Below are positions 52,887-61,974 of a stretch of 64,000 bases of DNA, piece after piece (the stretch's first letter is position 1; each line of letters begins with the position of its first letter). The DNA is from Saxibacter everestensis (GTDB taxonomy: Bacteria; Actinomycetota; Actinomycetes; Actinomycetales; Brevibacteriaceae). The position numbers and the translations under genes were made by a program. The notes below the pieces were generated by a model. It saw only the letters and a list, made by a program, of their open reading frames with translations, was not told the origin of the DNA and did not search any database. The stretch lies in the NCBI RefSeq assembly GCF_025787225.1, contig NZ_CP090958.1:1393856-1457855 (forward strand). The letters run 5' to 3'.

Positions 52887-53012
52887 GGTATGAGTCAGCT
52901 TCCTTCCCACGTCGGTGTAAGTCGATCTCTCGATGCTATCCGTGCATCAGGTGCTGACTGCCGGCGGTCGCCCGGTGTACTGGTCCGGCCAGGTTAGCTA
53001 GGGTTACGTCTC

Positions 53013-54101
53013 GTGTATCCCTTGGTATTCAAAGCGCTGTTTTCATGGATGGACGCGGAGCTGGCGCACAGCATCGGCTTTGCCGCCATCCGTATCCTCA
53101 ATCGCATGCCGGTCACCAGCAAGCTGGTGCGGCGGTTCTGTTATCCAAAGCGCCACCACAGGGTGCGGGCCCTCGGCTTGGATTTTCCCTCTGCCTTCGG
53201 CCTGGCCGCCGGATTCGATAAGAACGCGGTCGGCGTCTGTGCACTCGGAAATCTGGGGTTCGGGGCCATCGAGGTCGGCACGGTCACGGGCCAGCCTCAG
53301 CCAGGGAACCCCAAGCCGCGACTCTTCCGGCTGGTAGCAGATCACGCCGTGATCAATCGGATGGGCTTCAACAACGCAGGTGCCGAAGCGGTCGCCGCCA
53401 ATATCTCGGCCGCCCGCGAGCAGCTCGAGCATGTGCCCCGCGGGATTCGCCCGGTGATCGGCGTCAATATCGGCAAGACAAAGGCGGTGCCGATCGAGAA
53501 CGCGGTCGACGACTACGTCAGAAGCACCGAACTACTCGCGCCGCTCGCCGACTATCTGGTGATCAATGTTTCCTCACCGAACACGCCCGGGCTTCGGGAC
53601 CTGCAAACGGTTGAGGCGCTTCGGCCGCTGATCAGGGCTGTCCGCGAGGCCGCGGATCGCGTCGTGACGAACCCGGCCAGCTCGCTGGGACATGTTCCGT
53701 TGCTGGTGAAGATCGCGCCTGATTTGGCCGACGCCGACCTGTTGGCGATCGCCGACCTCGCCACCGAGCTTAAGCTGGACGGACTGATTGCCACGAATAC
53801 GACTATCAGCAGGGACGGGCTACGCAGCGCACCGGCGCTCATCGAGAAGGCAGGAGCGGGCGGACTTTCCGGAGCCCCGGTCAGACAGCGTGCCCTGGAG
53901 GTGTTGAAGCTGCTCAAGGATCGGGCTGGAGATGACATGACCTTGGTCGCCGTCGGCGGCATCACCACCGCTCAGGATGCGATCGAGCGGTTGGACGCAG
54001 GAGCCGACCTCGTGCAGGGCTACACTGCGTTCCTCTACCAGGGTCCGTTCTGGGCGAACCGGGTCACTTCCGGCCTCGCCGCCAGCGCATTAGAGAGCTA
54101 G
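53013..54101 (+). CDS. pyrD: Dihydroorotate dehydrogenase, class 2 (quinone-dependent)
   Basis: 362 residues. The N-terminal amphipathic helices (LVFKALFSWMDAELAHSIGFAAIRI) are the class 2 membrane-docking extension. FGLAAGFDKNAVGVCALGNLGFGAIEVGTVT, NRMGFNNAGAEAVA, VINVSSPNTPGLRDLQ (catalytic Ser in the NVSSPN motif) and the FMN phosphate loop VAVGGITTAQDAIERLDAGADLVQGYTAF follow. It converts dihydroorotate to orotate in pyrimidine synthesis, passing electrons to menaquinone. A TAGGGT (52999-53004) 8 nt before the GTG indicates leaderless mRNA. Confidence 0.95.
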   Translation: MYPLVFKALFSWMDAELAHSIGFAAIRILNRMPVTSKLVRRFCYPKRHHRVRALGLDFPSAFGLAAGFDKNAVGVCALGNLGFGAIEVGTVTGQPQPGNPKPRLFRLVADHAVINRMGFNNAGAEAVAANISAAREQLEHVPRGIRPVIGVNIGKTKAVPIENAVDDYVRSTELLAPLADYLVINVSSPNTPGLRDLQTVEALRPLIRAVREAADRVVTNPASSLGHVPLLVKIAPDLADADLLAIADLATELKLDGLIATNTTISRDGLRSAPALIEKAGAGGLSGAPVRQRALEVLKLLKDRAGDDMTLVAVGGITTAQDAIERLDAGADLVQGYTAFLYQGPFWANRVTSGLAASALES

Positions 54102-54108
54102 GGAATCA

Positions 54109-54381
54109 ATGGCGGAAACAACGGAATATGTTTGGTCCTTTGCCGAGTCACAGGGCGCCTCGGACCAGGCAAAGCAGCTTTTGGCCCGGCAGCACGGCGA
54201 AACACCGGAATATGGGGCGCACATGGTAGCCGGCTTCCCGGCCCAGGCCGATGCCGAGGCCTGGATCGGTGAGAACTGGCGTCCGCTGGCGGCCAACGGA
54301 GTGCTCGCCGTCGAGTTACGGCACCGCGGCCAGCGACTGTACACGCTCACGCTTGAGGGAACCCGGCAGGCGGAGGCCTAG
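54109..54381 (+). CDS. Small SPOR-like conserved protein
   Basis: 90 residues, 7 bp after pyrD on the same strand. GETPEYGAHMVAGFPAQADAEAWIGENWRPLAANGVLAVELRHRGQRLYTLTL forms one small alpha/beta domain. It has no signal peptide. I cannot assign a function. Its stop codon overlaps the stop of the convergent DUF3043 gene by two bases. Confidence 0.65.
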   Translation: MAETTEYVWSFAESQGASDQAKQLLARQHGETPEYGAHMVAGFPAQADAEAWIGENWRPLAANGVLAVELRHRGQRLYTLTLEGTRQAEA

Positions 54382-54968
54382 TCGTCTTTGAGCCTGCCGC
54401 GCTTGACCATCGGCTTGGGTAGGCGCAGCCGCCGGATCTGCAGGCTGCGCATGATGCCGTAGAACACGACGCCGCGCTCGACCTCTCCGGTGCCGAACTT
54501 CTTCTTCAGCCGGCTCTTGAGCGTGAAACCAATGATCGTGGCGTCCGCAATCACAAGCAGTACGACGACATACAGCGCCATCTGTGAATAGAAGCGGAAC
54601 GCCGGCTCCTGAATGAATCCCAGCAGTAGCACGACGATCGCCATTGGCATGAAGAACTCGCCGACCGAGACCCTGGCGTCGACGACGTCACGAACGTAAC
54701 GACGCTGCGGACCACGATCCCGGGCTGGCAGGTATCGCTCATCGCCGGACAGCATGGCTTCGCGCGCCTTGCCTCGCTGCTCGCGCTCCTGCTCACGGGA
54801 ACGCCGGGCGGCCTCCTTACGGTCATTGGGAACCAGGGGACGCTTGCGCGCCGCTTCCTGATCCCTCCGCTTGGGAGTCGGCCGCCCCTTGCCGACGCCG
54901 GGGCCGGCAGGCTGATCTTCGGGGGCTGGCCCGGGAGCTTCTGGAGGAGTCTGTTTACGTCCGAACAC
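54378..54968 (-). CDS. DUF3043 membrane protein
   Basis: 196 residues from GTG 54968. MFGRKQTPPEAPGPAP opens a charged, Pro-rich N-terminus (about 95 residues) with KGRPTPKRRDQEAARKRPLVPNDRK, diagnostic of DUF3043. Two hydrophobic segments follow (FMPMAIVVLLLGFI, MALYVVVLLVIADATIIGF), then KSRLKKKFG and a basic tail. Widespread in Actinobacteria; function unknown. Leaderless start predicted; see the promoter at 54975-54984. Confidence 0.9.
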   Translation of the reverse strand: MFGRKQTPPEAPGPAPEDQPAGPGVGKGRPTPKRRDQEAARKRPLVPNDRKEAARRSREQEREQRGKAREAMLSGDERYLPARDRGPQRRYVRDVVDARVSVGEFFMPMAIVVLLLGFIQEPAFRFYSQMALYVVVLLVIADATIIGFTLKSRLKKKFGTGEVERGVVFYGIMRSLQIRRLRLPKPMVKRGRLKDD

Positions 54969-54974
54969 CTCACA

Positions 54975-54984
54975 AGACTACCGT
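54975..54984. promoter_or_regulatory. Shared divergent -10 region of two leaderless genes
   Basis: Minus-strand TAGTCT (54975-54980) ends 6 nt before the DUF3043 GTG (54968). Plus-strand TACCGT (54979-54984) ends 6 nt before the dipeptidase ATG (54991). The hexamers share the central TA at 54979-54980. The whole intergenic region is only 22 bp and contains no Shine-Dalgarno for either gene. Confidence 0.6.
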
Positions 54985-54990
54985 GTCAAT

Positions 54991-56355
54991 ATGACTGACT
55001 TCGCACAAAGCCTGCGTGACTCCGTAGCAGCCAACTTTGAATCAACTGTCGACGACCTTTCCGCTCTGGTGGCGATCCCGGGCATTGCCTGGGACGCCTT
55101 CGATGCCGCCGAAGTCGAGCGGTCTGCCAACGCGGTGGCAGAGCTCGTCCGTGACGTCGGATTCGCCGATGTGGAAATTCTGCGGGCTACGACGCCGGAG
55201 GGAACGCCCGGAGCCCCTGCCATCGTGGCGAGTCGGCCGGCGCCCGCCGGGCAGCCGACTGTTCTGTTGTACGCGCACCATGACGTGCAGCCGCCAGGTG
55301 ACAGGAAGCTGTGGCTGACCGAGCCGTTTACCGCCGAGCGCCGCGAGACGCGGCTGTTCGGCCGCGGTGCAGCCGACGACAAGGCGGGGATCATGGCCCA
55401 TCTCGCCGCCATCCGTGCGCTGGGCGATTCGCTCAACGTCGGGGTGACGCTGTTCTTCGAAGGCGAGGAGGAGGCAGGTAGTCCGAGCTTCCGGAACTTT
55501 CTCGAGACTTACCGCGCGAAGCTCGATGCAGATGTGATTGTGGTTGCTGATTCCTCCAACTGGGCGATCGGCGTGCCGGCGCTCACCTCGTCGCTGCGTG
55601 GCCTGGCCTCGCTTGACATCGAGCTCGCCACCCTGGATCACGCCGTGCACTCAGGGATGTACGGCGGCCCGATTCCCGATGCAGCCACGGCGATGTTCAG
55701 GCTGCTCGCCACTCTGCACGACGAGGCGGGAAATGTCGCGATCGACGGTCTCGCGACTGCTCCCAGGCCAGAACTCGACTACGACGAGGCGACATTCCGG
55801 AAGGACTCGGGCCTGCTCGACGGTGTCGAGCTGATCGGAACCGGATCGATCAGTGAGCGGCTGTGGGCCAAACCCGCGGTCGCGGTGATCGGACTAGACC
55901 TTCCGGATGTGGCTGTCGCCTCGAACACGATCCGGGAAAGCGTCAAGGCGAAGATCTCGGTGCGGCTCGCCCCGGGAGACGATCCGGAGTCCGCGCTGGA
56001 GGCGCTGAAGAAGCACCTGATCGAGAATGTGCCATTCGGCGCCAGGCTGGAGTTCGGTGCTGAGGAGGCCGGAAAACCGTGGTCGGCTAACCTCGACTCG
56101 CCCGCCGTGCAGATTGCCCACACTGCCCTCAGCGACGCCTTCGGAACCGAGTCAGTGAATATTGGCCTCGGCGGATCGATTCCGTTCATCGCTGACCTGC
56201 TTGAGGTGTTTCCCGCCGCAGAGATCCTGGTCACCGGGGTCGAGGACCCGGACTCCCGGGCACACAGCGCCAATGAATCGCTGCACCTGCCCGACTTCCA
56301 GAACGCCATCGTCGCGGAGGCGCTGCTGCTAGCCCGGCTGGGCGGCCAGGACTAA
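54991..56355 (+). CDS. M20-family dipeptidase
   Basis: 454 residues. The two-metal site is visible: YAHHDVQPPGD (His, Asp), GRGAADDKAGIMAHLAA (bridging Asp), FEGEEEAGS (general base Glu and metal Glu), VVADSSNW (Asp) and the C-terminal SANESLHLP-like NESLHLPDF (His). A dimerisation domain covers about residues 195-330. It cleaves dipeptides or N-acyl amino acids in the cytoplasm; specificity not predictable. Starts at a leaderless ATG shared with the divergent DUF3043 promoter. Confidence 0.9.
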   Translation: MTDFAQSLRDSVAANFESTVDDLSALVAIPGIAWDAFDAAEVERSANAVAELVRDVGFADVEILRATTPEGTPGAPAIVASRPAPAGQPTVLLYAHHDVQPPGDRKLWLTEPFTAERRETRLFGRGAADDKAGIMAHLAAIRALGDSLNVGVTLFFEGEEEAGSPSFRNFLETYRAKLDADVIVVADSSNWAIGVPALTSSLRGLASLDIELATLDHAVHSGMYGGPIPDAATAMFRLLATLHDEAGNVAIDGLATAPRPELDYDEATFRKDSGLLDGVELIGTGSISERLWAKPAVAVIGLDLPDVAVASNTIRESVKAKISVRLAPGDDPESALEALKKHLIENVPFGARLEFGAEEAGKPWSANLDSPAVQIAHTALSDAFGTESVNIGLGGSIPFIADLLEVFPAAEILVTGVEDPDSRAHSANESLHLPDFQNAIVAEALLLARLGGQD

Positions 56356-56473
56356 CGATTTGGGCGGCAAAGGGCCTACTCTGGAAGAGATTCTTTTAGC
56401 GAAGCGTTATCCGTGTAGGAACACATAAGCACGTTGTACCCGCATTGATCTGCGGACGAGGAGGCATAAAGCG

Positions 56474-56830
56474 ATGACAGTTGTCAACGAACCCGACGTC
56501 GCACAGCACGGTGTAGGCCTGAGCGCCGAGGCAGCATTGAAGGTAAGGAGCCTGCTTGAGCAGGAGGGCCGCGACGACTTGCGGCTGCGGGTCGCCGTCC
56601 AGCCCGGCGGATGCTCCGGCTTGATCTATCAGTTGTACTTCGACGAGCGCTTCCTCGATGGCGATGCTGTACGTAATTTCGATGGCGTCGAGGTCGTCGT
56701 CGACCGGATGAGTGTCCCGTACCTCGACGGTGCGACGATCGACTTTTCCGACACGATCGAAAAGCAGGGGTTCACCATCGATAACCCGAACGCCGGCGGT
56801 TCGTGTGCCTGCGGCGATTCGTTCCACTAG
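56474..56830 (+). CDS. erpA: A-type iron-sulfur carrier (ErpA/HesB family)
   Basis: 118 residues. The three cluster-binding Cys are in PGGCSGLIY and the C-terminal SCACGDSFH (CxC). VGLSAEAALKVRSLL opens the fold. It receives Fe-S clusters from SUF or NFU proteins and hands them to client enzymes, possibly including LipA and respiratory proteins. GAGGAGG lies 11 nt before the ATG. It is the counterpart of the erpA-like gene near ctaC in mycobacteria. Confidence 0.92.
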   Translation: MTVVNEPDVAQHGVGLSAEAALKVRSLLEQEGRDDLRLRVAVQPGGCSGLIYQLYFDERFLDGDAVRNFDGVEVVVDRMSVPYLDGATIDFSDTIEKQGFTIDNPNAGGSCACGDSFH

Positions 56831-56861
56831 CCGCTAAGCCGGCTGCAGAAGACATACCAGA

Positions 56862-57521
56862 ATGGATCCGCAGGATTTGCGGGCTGTCGGGGGAGACCTC
56901 GAGCCCCTGCGGGTCCTTTCTGCGTATCGGGCCGGGTTGTTCCCGATGGGCCTCGGCGACGACGGCGCGGAACCCATCGGCTGGTGGTCTCCGGAAGAAC
57001 GCGGTGTGCTGTTCCCAGAACGCCTCGTCGTGTCCCGGTCACTGCGGAAGGCCCGGCGCCGTTTCGAGATCCGGGTGGACACTGCATTCGAAGCGGTAGT
57101 CAGCGCCTGCGCCGACAAGTCCCGTCCGGGTGCCTGGATCACCGACGACATCGTCGAGGCTTACACCAGCCTGCATCGGGCCGGCTGGGCGCACTCCATC
57201 GAGGCCTGGGACCAGGAAGGTTTGGCCGGTGGGCTCTACGGGATCGCCGTCGGCGGCCTCTTCGCCGGAGAGTCGATGTTCCATCACCGCACCGACGCAT
57301 CGAAGGTGGCGCTGATGGGACTCGTCGAACTTCTGCAGGAAGATCCAGACCCGCGGCGAATCATCGACGTGCAGTGGAATACCAGTCATCTGGCGTCATT
57401 GGGAATCGAATCGATTTCGCGGGCCGAGTACCAGAACTTTCTGGCCGAGGCGCTGCGGGTAAGAAAACCGGCTCGAATCGCCAACATAGGTGACCCTTAC
57501 ACCGATTTCTACCGAACGTAG
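56862..57521 (+). CDS. aat: Leucyl/phenylalanyl-tRNA-protein transferase
   Basis: 219 residues. AYRAGLFPMGLGDDGAEPIGWWSPEERGVLF, SRSLRKARRRFEIRVDTAFEAVVSACAD, WITDDIVEAYTSLHRAGWAHSIEAW and GLYGIAVGGLFAGESMFHHRTDASKVALMGLVELL are the family blocks in order. It attaches Leu or Phe from charged tRNA to proteins with N-terminal Lys or Arg, marking them for ClpS/ClpAP-type degradation. It lies 31 bp after erpA. No clear Shine-Dalgarno is seen. Confidence 0.93.
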   Translation: MDPQDLRAVGGDLEPLRVLSAYRAGLFPMGLGDDGAEPIGWWSPEERGVLFPERLVVSRSLRKARRRFEIRVDTAFEAVVSACADKSRPGAWITDDIVEAYTSLHRAGWAHSIEAWDQEGLAGGLYGIAVGGLFAGESMFHHRTDASKVALMGLVELLQEDPDPRRIIDVQWNTSHLASLGIESISRAEYQNFLAEALRVRKPARIANIGDPYTDFYRT

Positions 57522-57624
57522 CGGTAGGGTTAGAACGACGAACTTGACGTATATGTTCCTTGTGCCGCGACGGACGCCCGTTCCGCTGCGACACGGACTT
57601 GAGAAAACCTGGGAAAGGCTGCGC

Positions 57625-58500
57625 GTGCGCTCTCAGTATCGATCCCCAGATCGGACCAAATGGTCTCGATCGAAGCAGTTGACTGTGGCGGCTGTGACCG
57701 CTGCGGTGCTGTTGACCTCCGGCTGCTCCATGGCGCAGTTCAAACGTGGTTACCTCCCCGAGGAGTCCGTTGGGGCGACCGACCACACCGACCGGATTAT
57801 GACCCTGTGGAACGGCAGTTGGGCCGCCGGCCTGATCGTCGGCGTGATCACTTGGGCGCTCATTATCTGGTGTGTCGTCGTTTACCGCCGTCGTAAAGGC
57901 GAGACCGGCATGCCAGTGCAGTTGCGCTACAACATGCCGATCGAGACGTTCTACATCGTGGTACCGGTCCTGATGGTGATGGTCTTGTTCTTCTTCACGG
58001 TCCGCGACCAGGAGGCCATCCAGAAGCCGAATGATCCGACTGTGGTCATCGAGGCAGTTGGAAAACAGTGGGCGTGGGACTTCAACTACGTCACTGACAA
58101 TGTCTACTACGCCGGAGTGCAGACCAACCTGGACGGCACGGAGGAGCCTGGCAAGAACAGCCCGGTCCTCTACCTGCCGGAAGGGGAGCGGATCGAAATG
58201 AAGCTTCGCTCACGCGATGTCATCCACTCATTCTGGATTCCGGCCTTCCTGCAGAAGCGCGACATGATTCCCGGCCGGGAATCCAGCATCTACTTCGAAC
58301 CGCAGAAGGAGGGCACCTACGTCGGTAAGTGCGCCGAGCTTTGCGGCGAGTACCACTCCGAGATGCTCTTCAATGTAAAAGTCGTACCAAAGAGCGAGTA
58401 CGACGCATACATTCAGAAACTGAAAGCTGAGGGTAACGTCGGTCAGCTCGGCCCAGAGTACGACCGCAACCCTGGACAAGAAGAGAAGGTCGGGTCATGA
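57625..58500 (+). CDS. ctaC: Cytochrome c oxidase subunit II
   Basis: 291 residues from GTG 57625, with GAAAGG 6 nt upstream; the open frame back to 57490 overlaps aat and is not used. Start choice is supported by a lipoprotein-type signal ([22 protein letters not shown], Cys in LTSGC) followed by two TM helices ([19 protein letters not shown] and [18 protein letters not shown]). The soluble cupredoxin domain carries the CuA ligands in [11 protein letters not shown] and [12 protein letters not shown]. Part of the aa3 oxidase; ATGA overlap with ctaD. Confidence 0.93.
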   Translation: MRSQYRSPDRTKWSRSKQLTVAAVTAAVLLTSGCSMAQFKRGYLPEESVGATDHTDRIMTLWNGSWAAGLIVGVITWALIIWCVVVYRRRKGETGMPVQLRYNMPIETFYIVVPVLMVMVLFFFTVRDQEAIQKPNDPTVVIEAVGKQWAWDFNYVTDNVYYAGVQTNLDGTEEPGKNSPVLYLPEGERIEMKLRSRDVIHSFWIPAFLQKRDMIPGRESSIYFEPQKEGTYVGKCAELCGEYHSEMLFNVKVVPKSEYDAYIQKLKAEGNVGQLGPEYDRNPGQEEKVGS

Positions 58501-60215
58501 CGACAACAGCTGGCCGCCCGATGACAGAAATGGCACCGGTCGTCCCAAGGAGCAAGGGCAAGGTCGTCGTCTCGTGGATCACCTCTACTGACCACAAGAC
58601 GATCGGGTACCTGTACCTGATTACCTCGTTCGTGTTCTTCTGCTTCGGTGGCCTGATGGCCCTGCTGATCCGCGCGGAGCTTTTCGCGCCGGGCATGCAG
58701 ATCCTGGAGACCAAAGAGCAGTACAACCAGATGTTCACGATGCACGGCACAATCATGCTGCTGATGTTCGCGACCCCGTTGTTCGCCGGCTTTGCCAATG
58801 TGGTGATGCCGTTGCAGATCGGTGCGCCGGATGTGGCGTTCCCGCGGCTGAACGCGTTTGCCTATTGGCTGTTCCTGTTTGGCAGCCTGATGGTACTCGG
58901 CGGCTTCCTGACGCCGCAGGGCGCCGCGTCGTTCGGCTGGTTCGCCTATTCGCCGCTGTCCAGCACGACGTATTCTCCTGGCGCCGGCGGTGACTTGTGG
59001 GTGTTCGGTCTGGCGTTGTCCGGCTTTGGAACCATCCTTGGTTCGGTCAACTTCATTACGACGATTATCTGCATGCGCGCCCCCGGCATGACGATGTTCC
59101 GGATGCCGATCTTCACCTGGAACACCCTGATCACGGCCGTGCTCGTCATGATGGCCTTCCCGCCGCTTGCCGCAGCTCTGCTCGCGCTTGGCGCCGATCG
59201 AAAGTTCGGTGCGCATATCTTCGACGCCGAGAACGGCGGTCCGGTTCTCTGGCAGCACCTGTTCTGGTTCTTCGGCCACCCTGAGGTCTACATCATCGCG
59301 CTGCCGTTCTTCGGCATCGTTTCCGAGATCTTCCCGGTGTTCAGCCGTAAGCCGATCTTCGGTTACAAGGGCCTGGTCTACGCCACCATCGCCATCGCTG
59401 CCCTGTCGGTGTCGGTGTGGGCGCACCACATGTACGTCACCGGTGCCGTGCTGCTGCCGTTCTTCGCCTTCATGACGATGCTGATTGCCGTTCCGACCGG
59501 ATTGAAGATCTTCAACTGGATCGGGACGATGTGGCGAGGGTCGCTGACGTTCGAAACCCCGATGCTGTGGGCGATCGGGTTCCTGGTCACCTTCACCTTC
59601 GGCGGTATCACCGGCATCATTCTGTCCAGCCCGCCGCTGGATCTGCAGCTGTCTGACTCGTACTTCGTCGTGGCGCACTTCCACTACGTGGTGTTCGGAA
59701 CCGTGGTGTTTGCGATGTTCGCCGGCTTCTACTTCTGGTGGCCGAAGTGGACCGGAAAGATGCTCGACGAGCGTCTTGGGAAGATCCACTTCTGGATGCT
59801 GTTCTTCGGCTTCCACGGCACATTCCTGGTCCAGCACTGGCTCGGCGTCGAGGGGATGCCTCGCCGCTACGCCGACTACCTGCCTCAGGACGGCTTCACC
59901 TGGATGAACGAGCTGTCAACGATTGGCTCATTCGTCCTGGGCGCCTCGCTGCTGCCGTTCTTCTGGAATGTCTTCCGCACCGCACGTAAGGCTCCGAAAG
60001 TCACGGTCGATGATCCGTGGGGCTTCGGCGGTTCGCTCGAATGGGCAACGTCCTGCCCGCCGCCACGACACAACTTCGTGACGATGCCGCGGATCCGCTC
60101 CGAGCGCCCGGCCTTCGACCAGAACCACCCTGAATTGACTGCGGCAGAACATCGCTCAACCGCACCGGTGGGCTCGAAATTACTTGGGCCGGCAGAAGTA
60201 GGAGATAACCAGTGA
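58497..60215 (+). CDS. ctaD: Cytochrome c oxidase subunit I
   Basis: 572 residues, about 12 TM helices. Heme a and CuB/heme a3 ligands are in context: [13 protein letters not shown] (heme a His), [23 protein letters not shown] (CuB His and the cross-linked Tyr), WAHHMYVTG (two CuB His) and [15 protein letters not shown] (heme a3 and heme a His). It is the catalytic subunit that reduces O2 and pumps protons. Coupled to ctaC (ATGA) and ctaF (overlap of 4 bp). Confidence 0.97.
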   Translation: MTTTAGRPMTEMAPVVPRSKGKVVVSWITSTDHKTIGYLYLITSFVFFCFGGLMALLIRAELFAPGMQILETKEQYNQMFTMHGTIMLLMFATPLFAGFANVVMPLQIGAPDVAFPRLNAFAYWLFLFGSLMVLGGFLTPQGAASFGWFAYSPLSSTTYSPGAGGDLWVFGLALSGFGTILGSVNFITTIICMRAPGMTMFRMPIFTWNTLITAVLVMMAFPPLAAALLALGADRKFGAHIFDAENGGPVLWQHLFWFFGHPEVYIIALPFFGIVSEIFPVFSRKPIFGYKGLVYATIAIAALSVSVWAHHMYVTGAVLLPFFAFMTMLIAVPTGLKIFNWIGTMWRGSLTFETPMLWAIGFLVTFTFGGITGIILSSPPLDLQLSDSYFVVAHFHYVVFGTVVFAMFAGFYFWWPKWTGKMLDERLGKIHFWMLFFGFHGTFLVQHWLGVEGMPRRYADYLPQDGFTWMNELSTIGSFVLGASLLPFFWNVFRTARKAPKVTVDDPWGFGGSLEWATSCPPPRHNFVTMPRIRSERPAFDQNHPELTAAEHRSTAPVGSKLLGPAEVGDNQ

Positions 60216-60613
60216 AATTCGAGACCTGGCTATTCCTCGGCGGAGTTGGCTTCTTCGCCCCGGTGGCCATCGTTTATTCGATCCTGACCGACTGGCAGGA
60301 GCCGGTCGGCGCGGCCGCACTGTTTCTGACAGCTGGCCTGGCCTTGCTGATCGGTGGCTACCTGTACCAGACCTCGCGCCGGATCGATAAGCGGCCGGAA
60401 GACAACCCGAACGCCCGGATCGAAGACGGCGATTCCGAGCTGGGATTCTTCAGCCCCTGGAGCTGGTGGCCGATCATCCTCGCCGGATCCGCGGCGATCA
60501 TGTTCCTCGGCCTCGCTGTGGCCTACTGGATCATGGCGATCGGCGCATTCATCGGCATCGTTGCCATCGTTGGCTGGGTATATGAGTACTCGCGCGGAGA
60601 CCACGCGCACTGA
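60212..60613 (+). CDS. ctaF: Cytochrome c oxidase subunit IV, actinobacterial type
   Basis: 133 residues with four TM helices, the normal layout of the actinobacterial subunit [55 protein letters not shown], the [31 protein letters not shown] segment and [24 protein letters not shown] at the end. It stabilises the aa3 oxidase in the bcc-aa3 supercomplex. Last gene of ctaCDF; a strong hairpin follows at 60630-60667. Confidence 0.93.
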   Translation: MKFETWLFLGGVGFFAPVAIVYSILTDWQEPVGAAALFLTAGLALLIGGYLYQTSRRIDKRPEDNPNARIEDGDSELGFFSPWSWWPIILAGSAAIMFLGLAVAYWIMAIGAFIGIVAIVGWVYEYSRGDHAH

Positions 60614-60629
60614 ACCTCTAAGCGTTACG

Positions 60630-60667
60630 CTGGCCCGCAAGCAGTCAACCGACTGCCTGCGGGCCAG
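60630..60667. terminator. Terminator after ctaF
   Basis: CTGGCCCGCA-GCAGTC pairs with GACTGC-TGCGGGCCAG, with an AACC loop and one or two bulged bases. No long T tract follows on either strand, so it may be intrinsic or Rho-assisted; it could also end transcripts coming from the dinB side. Confidence 0.75.
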
Positions 60668-60673
60668 AGTCGT

Positions 60674-60904
60674 TTAGCGGGAGAACGGCTCGGTCGTCAA
60701 CGGCGCGTTCCGCGTCGCCATGTCCGCCCGAGCACTCGAGACGCTTCCTGGTGCCGTTCCGCGGCGTAAGCTAGGGCAAACGCTGCTGAGAGAGCGATGT
60801 ACGACGTCGACACCGGGCTTGCCACCGGCGCACAGGGCATCTACGGCCGTTGCTTCCGCGATGCGATTCATCCGCGCTGGTAAGGAAGGCAGCGCCGCCG
60901 TCAC
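60674..60904 (-). CDS. Doubtful small ORF coupled to dinB
   Basis: 76 codons from GTG 60904, which overlaps the dinB stop (GTGA), ending 7 bp before the terminator. VTAALPSLPARMNRIAEATAVDALCAGG begins a predicted helix, and ATRNAPLTTEPFSR ends it. Two TTA codons and no recognisable domain argue against it; the coupling and the stop just before a hairpin argue for it. It may be a remnant of a longer gene disrupted when dinB entered between ctaF and qcrB. Confidence 0.3.
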   Translation of the reverse strand: MTAALPSLPARMNRIAEATAVDALCAGGKPGVDVVHRSLSSVCPSLRRGTAPGSVSSARADMATRNAPLTTEPFSR

Positions 60905-61974
60905 CAACCGCCGCGCGTCGGCGTATGTCCCTTTCGGGCATCGTCGGGCATTGCCATTTCGGCCCGCAAGCCTAGGAGCCGGATCGGACGGCCCGCCTCG
61001 ATTCCGGCTGCGAGGTCCAAGGCCCGCACAAGTATGTCGTTCCGGTCGAATGTCTCGGGAATTTTCCTCGCGTGGGTCTTGGTGAAGAACGGTGCGTACC
61101 GGACCTTGAGGGTCAGCCCAACCACGGCCCGCCCTTCGGACACAACATCCTCAAGGACACGCGCTGTCAACTCCCTCACGGCGTCGTCCACCTGGGCAGG
61201 CTCGGTCAGGTCACGCTGGAAAGTGGTCTCCCGGCTATGCCCGCGGGCAACCCACGGGGTGTTGTCCACAACGCTGATGCCGTCCCCGCGTCCGAGCTCC
61301 GCGTACCAAGGACCCATCCTGGGGCCGAACTCCGGGACCAGGTCTTGGGGATCGGACGCGGCGAGCTCGGCGACTGTGTTGATGCCGAGTTTGGCCAACC
61401 GGCCCGACACTTTCGTTCCGACGCCCCACAGGTCCTTGGTGGGTCGATTGCCCATGACGTCGTGCCAGTTCCCGGAAGTGAGACGGAAGACGCCGGCTGG
61501 CTTGCCGAAACCGGTGGCGACCTTGGCTCGGATCAGGGTGTCGCCGATGCCCACGCTGCAATGCAGCTGCGTCCGCTCCAGGACAGCGGCCTGCACCTGC
61601 CGAGCATAGGCTTCCGGATTCTCTGTCTCAGTGCCTATAAAGGCTTCATCCCAACCCAGCACCTGAACTGTGGCGCCGGGCTGCGCGCGGAGGGTAGCCA
61701 TCACCGTTTCAGACGCCGCGAGGTAAGCCTCCTGATCGACGGGCAGGATTACAGCGTCGGGCAATTTCCGGGCCGCAATGCGTAAGGGCATTCCGGAACC
61801 CACGCCGAAGGCCCTGGCTTCGTAGGATGCAGTCGACACCACAGCTCTTTCCGTGGGATCGCCCCGACCGCCGACAATGATCGGCTTGCCCGCGAGTTCC
61901 GGCCGCCGTAGCACTTCGACCGCCGCGATGAACTGGTCGAGATCGACGTGCAGCACCCACCGGATTCCGCTCAC
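60901..61974 (-). CDS. dinB: Y-family DNA polymerase, DinB2-like
   Basis: 357 residues from GTG 61974; CAGACT (minus strand, 61981-61986) lies 6 nt upstream. RWVLHVDLDQFIAAVE carries the first catalytic Asp, and VLGWDEAFIG carries the Asp-Glu pair; SVGIGDTLIRAKVATGFGKPAG follows, then HhH-like helices and the little finger domain with GRAVVGLTLKVRYAPF. In E. coli DinB the steric-gate residue next to Phe12 is Phe13; here the equivalent residue 16 is Ile. M. smegmatis DinB2 has Leu at that place and uses ribonucleotides. The predicted enzyme is an error-prone, ribonucleotide-tolerant lesion-bypass polymerase. It sits between the cta operon and qcrB, which usually adjoin each other. Confidence 0.88.
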   Translation of the reverse strand: MSGIRWVLHVDLDQFIAAVEVLRRPELAGKPIIVGGRGDPTERAVVSTASYEARAFGVGSGMPLRIAARKLPDAVILPVDQEAYLAASETVMATLRAQPGATVQVLGWDEAFIGTETENPEAYARQVQAAVLERTQLHCSVGIGDTLIRAKVATGFGKPAGVFRLTSGNWHDVMGNRPTKDLWGVGTKVSGRLAKLGINTVAELAASDPQDLVPEFGPRMGPWYAELGRGDGISVVDNTPWVARGHSRETTFQRDLTEPAQVDDAVRELTARVLEDVVSEGRAVVGLTLKVRYAPFFTKTHARKIPETFDRNDILVRALDLAAGIEAGRPIRLLGLRAEMAMPDDARKGHTPTRGGW

